A stretch of DNA of 28,894 nt from an uncultured Kiritimatiellota bacterium (GCA_934667425.1 CAKULV010000040.1:1-28894), one strand, 5' to 3'. Positions 1 to 9,172 are shown, counted from the stretch's first letter. Translations and numbers: made by a program. Notes: generated from the letters alone by a model not told the origin.

Positions 1-46
1 GGTGTGCGATGATGGCGAAAAGGCCATTGGTGTGCGGAGCAAACGT

Positions 47-69
47 AGCGACGGCGCCTCGCCGTCGCT
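47..69. repeat. Perfect hairpin, 10-bp stem
   Basis: AGCGACGGCG, a 3-base loop CCT, then CGCCGTCGCT. It straddles the end of the first 58-bp repeat copy. No T-run follows, so it is not a classical terminator. The same GCGACGGCG arm recurs at 108-129 and near the right end of the window, pointing to a dispersed REP-like family. Confidence 0.8.
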
Positions 70-107
70 GTGCGGGTGATATGCCGTGTTGGAAGCTGGG
101 AACTGCC

Positions 108-129
108 GCGACGGCGAGGGCGCCGTCGC
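108..129. repeat. Perfect hairpin, 9-bp stem
   Basis: GCGACGGCG, loop AGGG, CGCCGTCGC. The arms match those of the hairpin at 47-69 but the loop differs, so the stem is conserved while the loop varies. Confidence 0.8.
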
Positions 130-258
130 CACGGGTGTGCTGTGATGGCAAAAAGGCCACGGGTGTGCGGAGCAAACGTAGCGAGGGCGCCGTCGCCACT
201 GGTGTGCGGTGATGGCGAAAAGGCTACTGGTGCGCGGAGCAAACGTAGCGACGGCGCC

Positions 259-397
259 TTGATATTTCCCGGAAACTCATTTTTCGTGTCAGGCGAAAAG
301 AGCAAATAAAAAGGCGATTTTTGCATTCCAACGGTGATGCGTTTTTGATACATTCAGGCCGTATTAGGAACAATGTCAACCACATGAGGAGTCTCGC
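259..397. other. AT-richer intergenic leader before the first gene
   Basis: Between the repeats and the first gene the composition drops to AT-rich. It contains a near-palindrome TTTCCCGGAAA (265-275) and an inverted repeat TTTTCG...CGAAAA (281-299, 7-base loop), both possible protein-binding sites with no assigned factor. No coding sequence or RNA gene is visible. It probably holds the promoter of operon 1. Confidence 0.5.
345..374 (+). promoter_or_regulatory. Possible promoter for operon 1
   Basis: TTGATA (345-350), an 18-bp spacer and AACAAT (369-374) would start transcription near 381 and leave a leader of about 17 nt with the ribosome site AGGA (387-390). The -10 matches consensus at only 4 of 6 bases. 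An alternative is TGATACATT at 346-354. Weaker than the other promoters in this window. Confidence 0.3.
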
Positions 398-3300
398 GTG
401 AAAAAAAAAATCAATTCTGCGCTTATGGTCGCGCTAAGCGTATTCTCCGTCTCGGTCGCTCCGGCGGATGACTTCCATTATAAGCAGGGTGCATCCGGCG
501 ACTGGAACGATGCGTCCAAGTGGCACAGGGGCACATACGATGGCGAGACCGGCACTTTGCCTGGCGTTGGCGATAAGGCCTACCTTTCCGGCGCGGCGGG
601 GGCCGAATGCACTGTTCGCATTGACGGCGACGTTTCCGTAGGAGCGCTGTATGTGCAGCGTTGGACTGGCGGGGGTACGGTTCAGTACAAGCTGACGGGA
701 TCGGGGAGGCTTACGCTCGGGAAGGGACAGTCCGCCGGTTTCACGTCGCTGCAGATCAGCGCCGGTGCGGCCCTTGTCATGGATGGCCCGGATGTCTATG
801 TGGATGAAGGCCATAACTATTGCGAGGGCGGCACCCTTCTCGTAAGGCAAGGCACATTCACGCCAAAGTCGATGTACATCAAGACAAAGCCGGGGACATT
901 GATAGTCGATGGCGGCACCGTGACGGGTGACGGCAACAAGGACCGTTCGATAACCCTCCAGGATGGATGGGGTGATCCGGAAGAGCCATGCGGCACCATC
1001 GAGTTGCGCTCCGGACTCCTTGACGCCCGCTGCAATTTCAAGTCAGGCTGGTTCAAGATGACGGGCGGGACATGGGATCGTTCGCGTACTGCCGCTATCA
1101 GCAGCCTGTTCCCGGCTTTGATGAACAACCCCATCATGCACGTGACTTTTGGCGGCGGGAATCTGGTAACGCACGTAGACGACAGGCTTGAGGACGACCC
1201 TCTCTACCTTGAAAGGCTCCATTCGGTCCGCTATACGACCCCAGACAAGGGCGTCACATGGACTCCATCCCTGACGAACGGCACATATGGCATAAGTGAG
1301 ATCGTGGCTCCATGCGTCTACATTGCCCTCACGAACGAAGTGTCGCTCTCGTGCAGCCTTCTCGAGTGCAGGGACCTTGCGTTTAGTGGCGAGGATGTCC
1401 ATTACGTGGACTACAATGTGCTTACGACGCGTTTTTCAAACTTGCCGTCACACAGGGTTGTGGCAATGGCAGCATCCGGATCCGTCAAGGCGCCGTTCCA
1501 TATCGAATCGCGAGATTTCCTGAGGTTCGAGTCGGATGATCCAAACGGTGATATAATGATGCTTTACAAGTCTGCAAACAATGTCCTGTGGCGCTTCCAG
1601 AAGGGGTTTTCGGCAAGGACGGCTACGGCGGACGGGGCGAGCCCTGTCGCGTTTGAGTTCTGCAGTCCGCATTTCGGCAGCGGGGCCAGGGTCGAGTTCG
1701 ATGGCATCGGTACCGGGACTCTCACCTTCGCGAGTGACGATAAGAATGGAAACAAGAACATATATTCGAACGTGCTTGACTGCGTGAGGGTCGGCGGGGG
1801 ACTCATGCGCCTCCGCAACTGGTCGTGGAACCAGTACACCAGTCCGTTCCGGACAGAAAGGCTTGAGCTTGGCGACGGTGCAAGGGTTGAGACTACCGCC
1901 GCGATATATGCGCATATGGATGCGAACGAGGTCTCGTGGGATTCATCGAACGAATTGCTTGTCGCAACGCCCGATCTCCAAGATTCCGACTTCCCTCCAG
2001 CTCCTATCATGCTCGGGCCGAAGCACGTAAACGATTTCCGCGATGATAATGAGCGCCCGAATGTTACGCTTACGACTGACGGCGCCTCCGGCAACTGGAA
2101 CTTCGAGTGGATCAACGGACAGCCCGTGATATGGAGAAAGGGCGTGTCGGCGCGGACGACATTTCCAATGCCGTACCGCAAATACCTCTCGAAGTGGCGC
2201 GGCACGAAGGACGGCAACTGGTCGGACGCCGGCAACTGGCTGATAGACGACGGGAGTGAGCTCGCGGCGGATTGCCTTGACCAGACGATGGCGTTCGATG
2301 GCGGGTACGCCAATACTCGCATATCGGTGGATTCGGGCGTACAGGCGTATCAGGTTCGCGTCTACGACCGTACGGCACCTGTCGCATTCGTCGGCAAAGG
2401 GTCCATCGAACTCAAAGGTAACACGTACACGCAAGTCTTAAATTGGTATGACACCGCGTATGCCGGCGCAATAACCTCCGGCTCAGACCACCCGGTCGTC
2501 TTCGATGTCCCCGTAAAGGCAACGGAGACCCTCAGCATGCAGTACCGCAACCTCGCCGCAATCCATGGCGGCAGAGGGTACATTGCGTTCACGAAACAGG
2601 TCGAGGGCGGAAACGTGTTCGCCATCCAGGGCGATGTGCGGGTGGCAGGAAACGCTTCGGCGCAAAATCTCCTGCTGCATGAGCAGCTCAAGGCTTTGCC
2701 TTCGAAGCGCACGAGGCTTTCGGTGCTTCCCGGCGGCTCCATCGAGGCGACCTGCCAGACAATGCCGCAGAGCGGCGTAAACTGCGACATGTGCATCTAC
2801 TCGAACGCGACGGTCACGATCCGCAACGACGCGGATGCGGAATGCCTCTGGGGCCATGACGCGGAGCGGACGCCGATCGAGGTGAAGCGGTTCGGTCTGT
2901 TCGATTGCCGCGCGCCGCTTGGCGGAAGCTCAAAGATCGCTTTCGCAGGCGAGGGGGAGGTGCGCCTTGCCGATACCGGGACACGGGCCACGTCCGACTA
3001 TCCTGTCGTCTTCGATGGAGTCACATTCGCCGTGGATCGCTTTGCCGCCGGGCATCCGGTAATCCTCAAGGGCTCTCCCACGTGGGCATCCAAGACGGAT
3101 TGGACGTATTCGCTCGGCGAGGTCGCGATGCCGGCCGGCGAGACCCTTACGGTCGATACCGGCGACCTCGACGACGCCTCGGTTGCCCATAGCGTGAGGA
3201 TCGATTCTCCGCTCGCGGCGGACCGGGTCGTAAAAGCCGGCGTCGGCACGCTGACGCTTGGATCGGCCGGCAATCGGATCGGTGCGCTTCGCGTAGATGC

Positions 3301-3622
3301 CGGAACGCTCGACATTTCAGGGGCGCAGTCGTTTGGCTCGCTGGACTTCGCGGCGGGTACGGCGCTTAGGCTTGGAGGGAAGGATGCGCACATCTCGATT
3401 GCCTCCGGCGGTCTCGACTTCACCAGGTTCACCATTGAGGTTGCCCCGTCGGCGTTCTCGGGGATGAAGAGCTGGACGACCGTGCTTACCGTTCCGGAAG
3501 GTGTCGCGGCGAGTGGGACGCCTGTTTTCGCTTCAAACGTGAAAGTGCGCGTCGTGGAAGGCGAAACCGGCACGAGCTATCAGGTCAAGTGTGCCACAGG
3601 ATTCATGACCGTCATCAGATGA
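398..3622 (+). CDS. Large exported beta-strand-repeat (autotransporter-type) protein, first gene of operon 1
   Basis: 1074 residues from a GTG start; AGGA at 387-390 lies 7 nt upstream. The N-terminus (KKK, then a hydrophobic stretch, likely cut after APA-23) is a signal peptide. The mature protein is rich in Gly, Thr and Asp with alternating short strands. Two blocks of the G-(D/N)-W-(N/S)-D-A-x-(K/N)-W type occur near residues 34-43 and 605-615, each opening a strand-rich module. The C-terminal part (about 940-1000: KAGVGTLTLGSAGNRIGALR and following) matches the autotransporter-associated beta-strand repeat pattern (TIGR02601/PATR-like). There is no catalytic motif and no beta-barrel domain. 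It ends in MTVIR, resembling the ends of three other exported proteins here. A surface scaffold or glycan-binding role is inference. Ten A residues follow the start codon directly, so slippage would shift the frame. Confidence 0.8.
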   Translation: MKKKINSALMVALSVFSVSVAPADDFHYKQGASGDWNDASKWHRGTYDGETGTLPGVGDKAYLSGAAGAECTVRIDGDVSVGALYVQRWTGGGTVQYKLTGSGRLTLGKGQSAGFTSLQISAGAALVMDGPDVYVDEGHNYCEGGTLLVRQGTFTPKSMYIKTKPGTLIVDGGTVTGDGNKDRSITLQDGWGDPEEPCGTIELRSGLLDARCNFKSGWFKMTGGTWDRSRTAAISSLFPALMNNPIMHVTFGGGNLVTHVDDRLEDDPLYLERLHSVRYTTPDKGVTWTPSLTNGTYGISEIVAPCVYIALTNEVSLSCSLLECRDLAFSGEDVHYVDYNVLTTRFSNLPSHRVVAMAASGSVKAPFHIESRDFLRFESDDPNGDIMMLYKSANNVLWRFQKGFSARTATADGASPVAFEFCSPHFGSGARVEFDGIGTGTLTFASDDKNGNKNIYSNVLDCVRVGGGLMRLRNWSWNQYTSPFRTERLELGDGARVETTAAIYAHMDANEVSWDSSNELLVATPDLQDSDFPPAPIMLGPKHVNDFRDDNERPNVTLTTDGASGNWNFEWINGQPVIWRKGVSARTTFPMPYRKYLSKWRGTKDGNWSDAGNWLIDDGSELAADCLDQTMAFDGGYANTRISVDSGVQAYQVRVYDRTAPVAFVGKGSIELKGNTYTQVLNWYDTAYAGAITSGSDHPVVFDVPVKATETLSMQYRNLAAIHGGRGYIAFTKQVEGGNVFAIQGDVRVAGNASAQNLLLHEQLKALPSKRTRLSVLPGGSIEATCQTMPQSGVNCDMCIYSNATVTIRNDADAECLWGHDAERTPIEVKRFGLFDCRAPLGGSSKIAFAGEGEVRLADTGTRATSDYPVVFDGVTFAVDRFAAGHPVILKGSPTWASKTDWTYSLGEVAMPAGETLTVDTGDLDDASVAHSVRIDSPLAADRVVKAGVGTLTLGSAGNRIGALRVDAGTLDISGAQSFGSLDFAAGTALRLGGKDAHISIASGGLDFTRFTIEVAPSAFSGMKSWTTVLTVPEGVAASGTPVFASNVKVRVVEGETGTSYQVKCATGFMTVIR
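401..410 (+). repeat. A10 homopolymer immediately after the GTG start codon
   Basis: Ten consecutive A bases encode Lys2-Lys4 and the first base of Ile5. A one-base change would put the rest of the 1074-residue gene out of frame. An in-frame ATG at 425 lies beyond the tract, but starting there would lose the charged n-region of the signal peptide. Confidence 0.9.
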
Positions 3623-3637
3623 TTTAGGGGGATTGCC

Positions 3638-6193
3638 ATGATTATAGCTCAGGTTTTGCTGTCGGCAGCTGCCGTTGGCGCATCTTTTGACGTCACGCCC
3701 GGCCCTGATGCGCTTTCCAAGGTGCAGAGCCAGGTTCGAGATTACGTCAGGGCCAACCGTGAAAAGGCGCACAGGCATGGCGTGGAGATAGTGCTTGGCG
3801 ACGGACTGTACAGGCTGGAGCGCCCGCTGGCGTTCACGGAGGCGGATTGCGGCGTGGAGGGCGTTCCTGTGGTGTGGCGGGCGGCAAACCGCGGGCGGGC
3901 GATCCTTTCAGGCGCGGCGGCCATTGAGCCGGTCGCGATAGACTGGAATGCCGTCCCCGCGTCGCTCGTTCCGCCAGATGTCCGCAGGACGGTTCGTGCC
4001 TACCGGATCGCAGGGGATGGAGACATCCCCGGCTGGCGCAACGGATGGCGGCAGACCCAGCTGAACGAAACGCCCGTGCAGGTCCACATCAACGGCGAAC
4101 GGTGCCGCGTCGCGACTTGGCCGCGTACGGAGTATGCCCGCACCGGCCAGCCGGTGACGCCCATTAGGGACAGCTACAACGAGTGGGGCGAGAACTGGTA
4201 CGCGAGTTTCGGCGGGGACTTCCGCGTTTCAGGGATTCCGCAACTTGGCGCATGGGCAAAGGAGCCGGACCTGTGGGCATTCGGCATGTGGCGCTTTGAA
4301 TGGTCGGCAACCACGTCGCCGGTGCTGAAGGTCGATCCCGTGAATGAGGTCATGTGCGTTGACACCAACCAGAACGCATACGGCTTTCTGCCGAATGCGC
4401 CGTTCAACGTGTTCAATGCGTTCTCGGAGATCCGGCAGCATGGCGACTGGGCCATAGACCGCAAGGCCCGCGTCCTCTACGTCTGCCAGAGGGACGGCGA
4501 TCAGGTGGAGGTGTCCCTTCTGCCTCACCTCGTGACCGGCTGGTCGAAGGCGCACGACATCGTGTTCCAGGATCTTGTGTTCCAGCATTCGCGCAAACAG
4601 GCCGTTCTCTTCTACGACGCGAGGCGGATCACGATCCGCGCATCGCTGTTCCGGGGGATCGGCGATGCCGCGATCGTGTTCGGGAGGGACTGCAGAAACT
4701 GCGTGGTGCACGGCTGCGACCTCTACGATCTCGGCAAGGGCGGGATAAGCCTTTCGGGCGGAGACCAGAAGACCCTCACGGCGGCAAGCAACGTGGTGGA
4801 GAACTGCCATATCCACCACTATGGGCGCGTACAGCCGATCGCCCAGCCGGCCATCAACATGTCCGGGGTCGGGAACCGCGCAGAGCACAACCTCATCCAC
4901 CACTTCGCGCATCAGGGCATAGTGTACATCGGCAACGACCACTACTGCGGGTTCAACATCCTCCACGATGGCGTGCAGTACAACAACGACGCCGGCATGA
5001 TATACTGCGGGTCGTACGACTGGTCGCGGCGCGGCTCCGTGTGCGAGTACAACTGCATCTTCATGGCCGGGAAGCAGCCGCTCTCCAGCCACGTGCAGGG
5101 GATATACATGGATGGATGGACTTCCGGCGTGACCGTTCGCGGCAACATCGTGAACCGCGCTTCGCTCGGCATCTACATGTCGGGAGGGAACGACAATGTC
5201 GTGGTGGACAACATCACGGTCAACTGCCAGCGCGGCATCAACCTTTCGTCGCTCGGCTCGGACTCGTTCGCGAAGGGCGCCGCGCTTCAGGGGAAGGACA
5301 GCTTCCTCTACAAGAAGCTGCTTGCCGGGCGCGAGCTCTACGAGACGCCGCTTTGGCGCAAGCGTTATCCGCGCCTTCTTGACCTTCTCGCGATACGGGA
5401 TCCAATAGAGGCGCACAACGCCTACTGGTACGTCTGCACGAACAACGTGATGTGCGCCACGCAGCCGCTTAGGGTCGCGAATGCGGAGAAGGTGCTGAAA
5501 ACCCATCACATGGAAGGCAATATCGAACTGCCCGGCGACCCAGGATTCATTGACTATGAGGGCTTCAACTGGGAGCTCAGGCCGGATGCGCCCGCCCGCA
5601 AGGCGTTGCCCAACGGCACGCGTTTCGCGGAGATGGGGCTTTATCCGTCGCCATGGCGCTTCTCGCCGGCCGTGAAGCACGGCGAGGGCATGTCCAAGCC
5701 GAGGCCGATCCGCACGGAGTACGACCAGGGGTGCGTGATCATCTCGGTCCTCGGCCCGAAGGGCGCGAGATGGCACGACCTGTCCACGGCTACGCCGGAG
5801 TGGCGGGAGTATGTATACGAGGAGAAGGTGCCGGCGGACGGAGACTACCGGGTTGCGCTGATCGGCGGAGGCGGATACAAGACGATGTATGACGATGTGC
5901 GCATTGCCGGCGCGGGACTCAAGTGCGCGAGCGACGGTTCGTTCGAGCGAGAGGATAACGGGTGGTCGTGGGACAGGAAGGAGAAGCCTTCGTTGTCCGG
6001 CGAGCTTGGCACGCCGCACGGAATCGTCCGCAGCGACGAGGCCTACGACGGAAAGTTCGTCGCTCTGGCGAACGACGGGAATCCCGTCACGTCAAAGCCG
6101 ATGACGCTGAAGAAGGGCGATACGCTTCGCGTCGTCCTTCGGGCCAAGCTGTATTTGCCGGACTTCATCCGCCCTTATTGGGATGGCAAGTAA
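3638..6193 (+). CDS. Exported right-handed parallel beta-helix protein, GH141-like
   Basis: 851 residues; AGGGGG (3626-3631) sits 6 nt before the ATG and the gap to the preceding gene is 15 bp, so the two are probably co-transcribed. A short signal peptide (MIIAQVLLSAAAVGA) lacks basic residues. The N-terminal region (about 20-130), with GDGLYRLERPLAFT, a D-C-G turn, VVWRAA and LSGAA, resembles the start of GH141 and related beta-helix enzymes. Residues about 310-540 are beta-helix rungs (VVENCHIHH, AEHNLIHH, GIYMDGW, VRGNIVNRASLGIYMSGG, VVVDNITVNC). Residues about 700-851 look like a separate beta-sandwich, possibly carbohydrate-binding. Known GH141 activities include alpha-L-fucosidase and xylanase, and other beta-helix families are pectin lyases, so the exact substrate cannot be read from sequence. 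Fold assignment is firm, family assignment tentative. Confidence 0.75.
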   Translation: MIIAQVLLSAAAVGASFDVTPGPDALSKVQSQVRDYVRANREKAHRHGVEIVLGDGLYRLERPLAFTEADCGVEGVPVVWRAANRGRAILSGAAAIEPVAIDWNAVPASLVPPDVRRTVRAYRIAGDGDIPGWRNGWRQTQLNETPVQVHINGERCRVATWPRTEYARTGQPVTPIRDSYNEWGENWYASFGGDFRVSGIPQLGAWAKEPDLWAFGMWRFEWSATTSPVLKVDPVNEVMCVDTNQNAYGFLPNAPFNVFNAFSEIRQHGDWAIDRKARVLYVCQRDGDQVEVSLLPHLVTGWSKAHDIVFQDLVFQHSRKQAVLFYDARRITIRASLFRGIGDAAIVFGRDCRNCVVHGCDLYDLGKGGISLSGGDQKTLTAASNVVENCHIHHYGRVQPIAQPAINMSGVGNRAEHNLIHHFAHQGIVYIGNDHYCGFNILHDGVQYNNDAGMIYCGSYDWSRRGSVCEYNCIFMAGKQPLSSHVQGIYMDGWTSGVTVRGNIVNRASLGIYMSGGNDNVVVDNITVNCQRGINLSSLGSDSFAKGAALQGKDSFLYKKLLAGRELYETPLWRKRYPRLLDLLAIRDPIEAHNAYWYVCTNNVMCATQPLRVANAEKVLKTHHMEGNIELPGDPGFIDYEGFNWELRPDAPARKALPNGTRFAEMGLYPSPWRFSPAVKHGEGMSKPRPIRTEYDQGCVIISVLGPKGARWHDLSTATPEWREYVYEEKVPADGDYRVALIGGGGYKTMYDDVRIAGAGLKCASDGSFEREDNGWSWDRKEKPSLSGELGTPHGIVRSDEAYDGKFVALANDGNPVTSKPMTLKKGDTLRVVLRAKLYLPDFIRPYWDGK

Positions 6194-6230
6194 GGCAATG
6201 CGGCCTGCCGCAGGGAAGGAAGGTGGAGCC

Positions 6231-9071
6231 ATGTGTGATGGTATGCGTGTCGGCTTGTTCGCGGTTGGATGCGCACTGTCGCTTTCGTGTTTCGCGGCGG
6301 AGATTGCCGTCCAGGGCGGGAATGGCCTGAAAGTCGTTCACGGTGAACTGGATCGCCTGGAGCCGAACGGACTTTACGGCATGGGCGTGGATGTCCGCCG
6401 CGATGGATTCGGCGGTTCGGTCCTCTACGGCAACGACGGATGCTTTGTGGTCGAGCGGCGAACCTGGAGCGGATGGCGCAACTTCAAGGCCGTGATCCGC
6501 GCCAGCGAGCTTGGCGGGAAGGTGGCGCGCCGGTTCGCGACGTACGATGCGCCATCAGGCGCTACGTTCCGGGTGACGCAGCCGATGGCTCCGTTGAGGG
6601 CCGTCCATGCGAAGGTTTGCGGACTGACTCTTGGACACGGTGAAGCCATGGACGGCAACGACTATTCGTTCGCGGCGGCATTCGGCTCGTTCGCCCGCAT
6701 GGATGCCCGTCCTCTTGTCGGGCACTCCACAGGGTGCTTCAACACCGACCGCATCAACCTCTCCGGCGATTCTCGCATTGCGTATTGCCATGAACTCGAA
6801 GGCCGGACATTCCTTTCCGGGTCTGTCACCGCCGGAGCCAGTTGGCGCAAGGAGGGCAGTTTCGCGATTGAATGCTCCATCGACGGGGAAAACTGGACAT
6901 GGCTTGGCAGCGTGGATGGCGTGACTTGCCGTGATTTCGCGCTTCCGGCTAATCTGTTCCCGACACGGCGCCTGCATGTCCGCATCGTCGGCCGCCCAGG
7001 CTGCAACATCCAGCTGAATCGCTACGTGCTGCGTGCGCGAGTTGACGGAAAGCCAATGTCGGCCTCTGGTTCGACGCGCTACGTCGAGGCCAGCGGCGGA
7101 ACGACTTTCGGCGAGGTTGGGCCCAATCCGCTGTTTGACGAGTCCTACGGCGCGATTGTCGGCGGAGGCGACGGCATCGATCTGTGGCGGGCGGAATCCG
7201 GGTGGAAGGTCGCCCGCCATCGCAAGGCGCCAGAGCGCAGAGAGACGGGCATCGTCCTCAACACCGCCGCGAACGAAGCGGAGTCGGTGCAGCTGGTGGT
7301 GACGCCGCGAAAGGGGCTTGCGGATGTGCGCGTAGACGCGAATGTGCCGGGAATGTGGACGGAGGTGCGTCGCGTGGAGTACGTGACCGTAGCCATCCCA
7401 ACGGATTCTGCCGGCAGCTGCGGACGGCACCCCGATCCACTGCCGCCGCAGGATCCGCGTCCGTTTGCCGTTGAGGCCGGGGTCAACCAGCCGTTCTGGA
7501 TCACCGTAAGGCCGCCGAAGGGCATGCCCAAGGGTCTTTACCGTGGCGAGATATCCGTCTCTTGCCGTGACGCCGATGGCACGGACAAGTCGATGCCGGT
7601 TCCATTGACGGTTGAGGTGTTTGGATTCTCGTTCCCGGACGAGGTGTCGCTCAAGTCGAGGTTCGGCGTCCATCCGCCGCAGTATACGGACTGGTTCCAC
7701 GCCAAGACGCATGACGAGCGGCGCAGGACGCTTGATCGTCTGTACGAACTCTACGGAGACTGCCACATTTCCCCGGGATCGGTCGTGCAGTATGACACGT
7801 GGGAGCCGACATGGGACAAGTCTGCCGGCGAGTCGTGTCCTGAGAAATGGGAGCCGGTGTTCCGCTGGAAGCAGTGGGACGCTGCGGTGGAACGGGTTTT
7901 CGAGAAGTACCACTTCAACACCATCAACATACTCCCTTACTATTTCCGCTCGGGGATTGGGAATGACGTGAGGATTTCGGATATCGCGGGCCTCAAGCCG
8001 GACCATCCCGCGCACGCCGTCCTGACGGAAAAGTACCTGAGGGGGCTGTCGCGGCATTTGGCGGAGAAGGGCTGGGATCGGAAAGCATATGTCCAATGGT
8101 TCGACGAGCCGACGGAAAGGGCCTATCCGGCACTCAGGGAAGGCACGGCGATCCTACGGCGTGCGATGCCAAACGTGAAGGTGCTCGTGACCGAACAGCC
8201 GGAAGAGGACAATCTTGACGGCGCGGACATCTGGTGTCCCCTGACGCACATGCTCCACTCCGCGCAGGAGATGCCGAGGCGAGCCGCCGGGGACGAGTTC
8301 TGGTGGTATGTATGCAACGAGCCTCTTGCTCCGTATTTCGGGACATTCAGCGACCGCCCGGCAAGCGAATGCCGCCTGTGGGCCTGGGAAAGCCGCAAGT
8401 TCAATATAGAAGGGATGCTTTTGTGGAGCATGTTCTCGTGGACAAGCGATGCGGCGTATCCGGATGGGATTCAGGATCCGTATGCAGACCCGATGACATG
8501 GTTTGGCCTTGGCTCATTGGCGGCGAAGGGCGTGCGCAATCCGTGCGGAAACGGATGCGGACGCCTCGTATACCCGCCGCGTCGATGCGTGGAGACTCGC
8601 GGAGATCGTTCGGCGGCGCTTGTCAAGGATGCGCCTGTCCCGTCCCAGCGGCTGTTCCAGCTGCGGGACGGAATAGAAGACTATGAGTACTTCAGGATGC
8701 TTGAGCGCCTTGACCCGAAGAATCCGTTGCTTGCTGTTCCTGCGGATGTCTGTGTTTCCGAGACCGAATACGGGCATGATCCTGCGGCAATGGATGCCCA
8801 TAGGCTGAAGCTCGCCCGCGAGATCGAGCGCCTTTCGGCTTCGACCTCTCCTTGGGGCGATGCGAAAGCGCCAAATTACGATGAATCCAAGGTTGGCCCG
8901 TACACGCTGGAGGATCCGTTGACGTTTGCTGACGGGACGAAGTTGACTTCGCCGGATCAGTGGCCAAAACGCCGTTCGGAGAAGCATGGCATAGCCGCAT
9001 GCGACTGGATTTGGGCGATGGATTTCGCCGATAGGATTTTCGCAAGGGACAAAAACATCGAAAGCCAGTAG
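6231..9071 (+). CDS. Exported DUF4091 / GH123-like protein
   Basis: 946 residues from ATG 6231, which has a purine-rich ribosome site (GGAAGGTGGA) and a proper signal peptide (MRVGLFAVGCALSLSCFA, then AE). A longer in-frame start at 6183 overlaps the previous gene and would bury the signal peptide. Residues about 125-280 look like a discoidin/jelly-roll sandwich (FAIECSIDGENWTWLGSV, RLHVRIVG). The catalytic-type region contains YVQWFDEPTE with adjacent Asp625-Glu626, the position of the Asp-Glu pair used by GH123 beta-N-acetylgalactosaminidases in substrate-assisted catalysis. EGMLLWSMFSW and LRDGIEDYEYFRMLERL are DUF4091 signatures. Many DUF4091 proteins are uncharacterised, so hydrolysis of N-acetylhexosamine is only a possibility. 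Last gene of operon 1. Confidence 0.8.
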   Translation: MCDGMRVGLFAVGCALSLSCFAAEIAVQGGNGLKVVHGELDRLEPNGLYGMGVDVRRDGFGGSVLYGNDGCFVVERRTWSGWRNFKAVIRASELGGKVARRFATYDAPSGATFRVTQPMAPLRAVHAKVCGLTLGHGEAMDGNDYSFAAAFGSFARMDARPLVGHSTGCFNTDRINLSGDSRIAYCHELEGRTFLSGSVTAGASWRKEGSFAIECSIDGENWTWLGSVDGVTCRDFALPANLFPTRRLHVRIVGRPGCNIQLNRYVLRARVDGKPMSASGSTRYVEASGGTTFGEVGPNPLFDESYGAIVGGGDGIDLWRAESGWKVARHRKAPERRETGIVLNTAANEAESVQLVVTPRKGLADVRVDANVPGMWTEVRRVEYVTVAIPTDSAGSCGRHPDPLPPQDPRPFAVEAGVNQPFWITVRPPKGMPKGLYRGEISVSCRDADGTDKSMPVPLTVEVFGFSFPDEVSLKSRFGVHPPQYTDWFHAKTHDERRRTLDRLYELYGDCHISPGSVVQYDTWEPTWDKSAGESCPEKWEPVFRWKQWDAAVERVFEKYHFNTINILPYYFRSGIGNDVRISDIAGLKPDHPAHAVLTEKYLRGLSRHLAEKGWDRKAYVQWFDEPTERAYPALREGTAILRRAMPNVKVLVTEQPEEDNLDGADIWCPLTHMLHSAQEMPRRAAGDEFWWYVCNEPLAPYFGTFSDRPASECRLWAWESRKFNIEGMLLWSMFSWTSDAAYPDGIQDPYADPMTWFGLGSLAAKGVRNPCGNGCGRLVYPPRRCVETRGDRSAALVKDAPVPSQRLFQLRDGIEDYEYFRMLERLDPKNPLLAVPADVCVSETEYGHDPAAMDAHRLKLAREIERLSASTSPWGDAKAPNYDESKVGPYTLEDPLTFADGTKLTSPDQWPKRRSEKHGIAACDWIWAMDFADRIFARDKNIESQ

Positions 9072-9118
9072 AGATTGCATCAGTCGTGGCTACGGTCTGT
9101 TCGCAGTATCGGCGCCTT

Positions 9119-9155
9119 CGCGGCGGATGTGCCGCCGCGCATCTGACGCTTTTTT
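9119..9155 (+). terminator. Possible terminator of operon 1
   Basis: A perfect 8-bp GC stem CGCGGCGG, loop ATGTG, CCGCCGCG (9119-9139) is followed after 10 bases by six T (9150-9155). The distance from stem to T-run is longer than usual. The T-run abuts the -10 of the next gene, so terminator and promoter are packed together. Confidence 0.4.
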
Positions 9156-9163
9156 GCTATAAT
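9155..9163 (+). promoter_or_regulatory. Extended -10 promoter with near-leaderless start
   Basis: TGC-TATAAT is a perfect extended -10. No -35 is visible at 17 bp, where the hairpin at 9119-9139 lies. Transcription should begin near 9170, only about 3 nt before the ATG at 9173, and no Shine-Dalgarno sequence fits. Confidence 0.65.
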
Positions 9164-9172
9164 GTCCGCATC

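Larger units (their letters stand above)
1..258. repeat. Three copies of a 58-bp repeat
   Basis: Copies lie at 1-58, 134-191 and 201-258. All are exactly 58 bp and agree pairwise at 52-54 positions. Each contains two sub-blocks opening with GGTGTGCG or close variants; the second runs through GGAGCAAACGTAGCGA and ends in GGCGCC. The 75 bp between copies 1 and 2 differ and contain further GCGACGGCG/CGCCGTCGC arms. Short reading frames cross the region but are low-complexity and differ between copies, so I regard it as non-coding. The copies may continue left of the window. Confidence 0.85.

Noticed and set aside
1..258. CRISPR array
   Set aside because: Only three 58-bp copies with irregular spacing (75 and 9 bp between copies), internal hairpins and no cas genes.
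1549..1557. TGATATAAT extended -10 match
   Set aside because: Deep inside the first lead gene with no gene starting downstream in any frame that looks real.
4229..6019. 596-codon - strand open frame
   Set aside because: Antisense shadow of the beta-helix gene; composition dominated by Val/Arg/His with no recognisable domain.
6231..6300. Lipoprotein signal (Cys near the signal peptide end) in the DUF4091 and GH78 proteins
   Set aside because: Residues before the Cys (SLSC, WSLC) do not form a proper lipobox; ordinary signal peptidase I sites follow directly.
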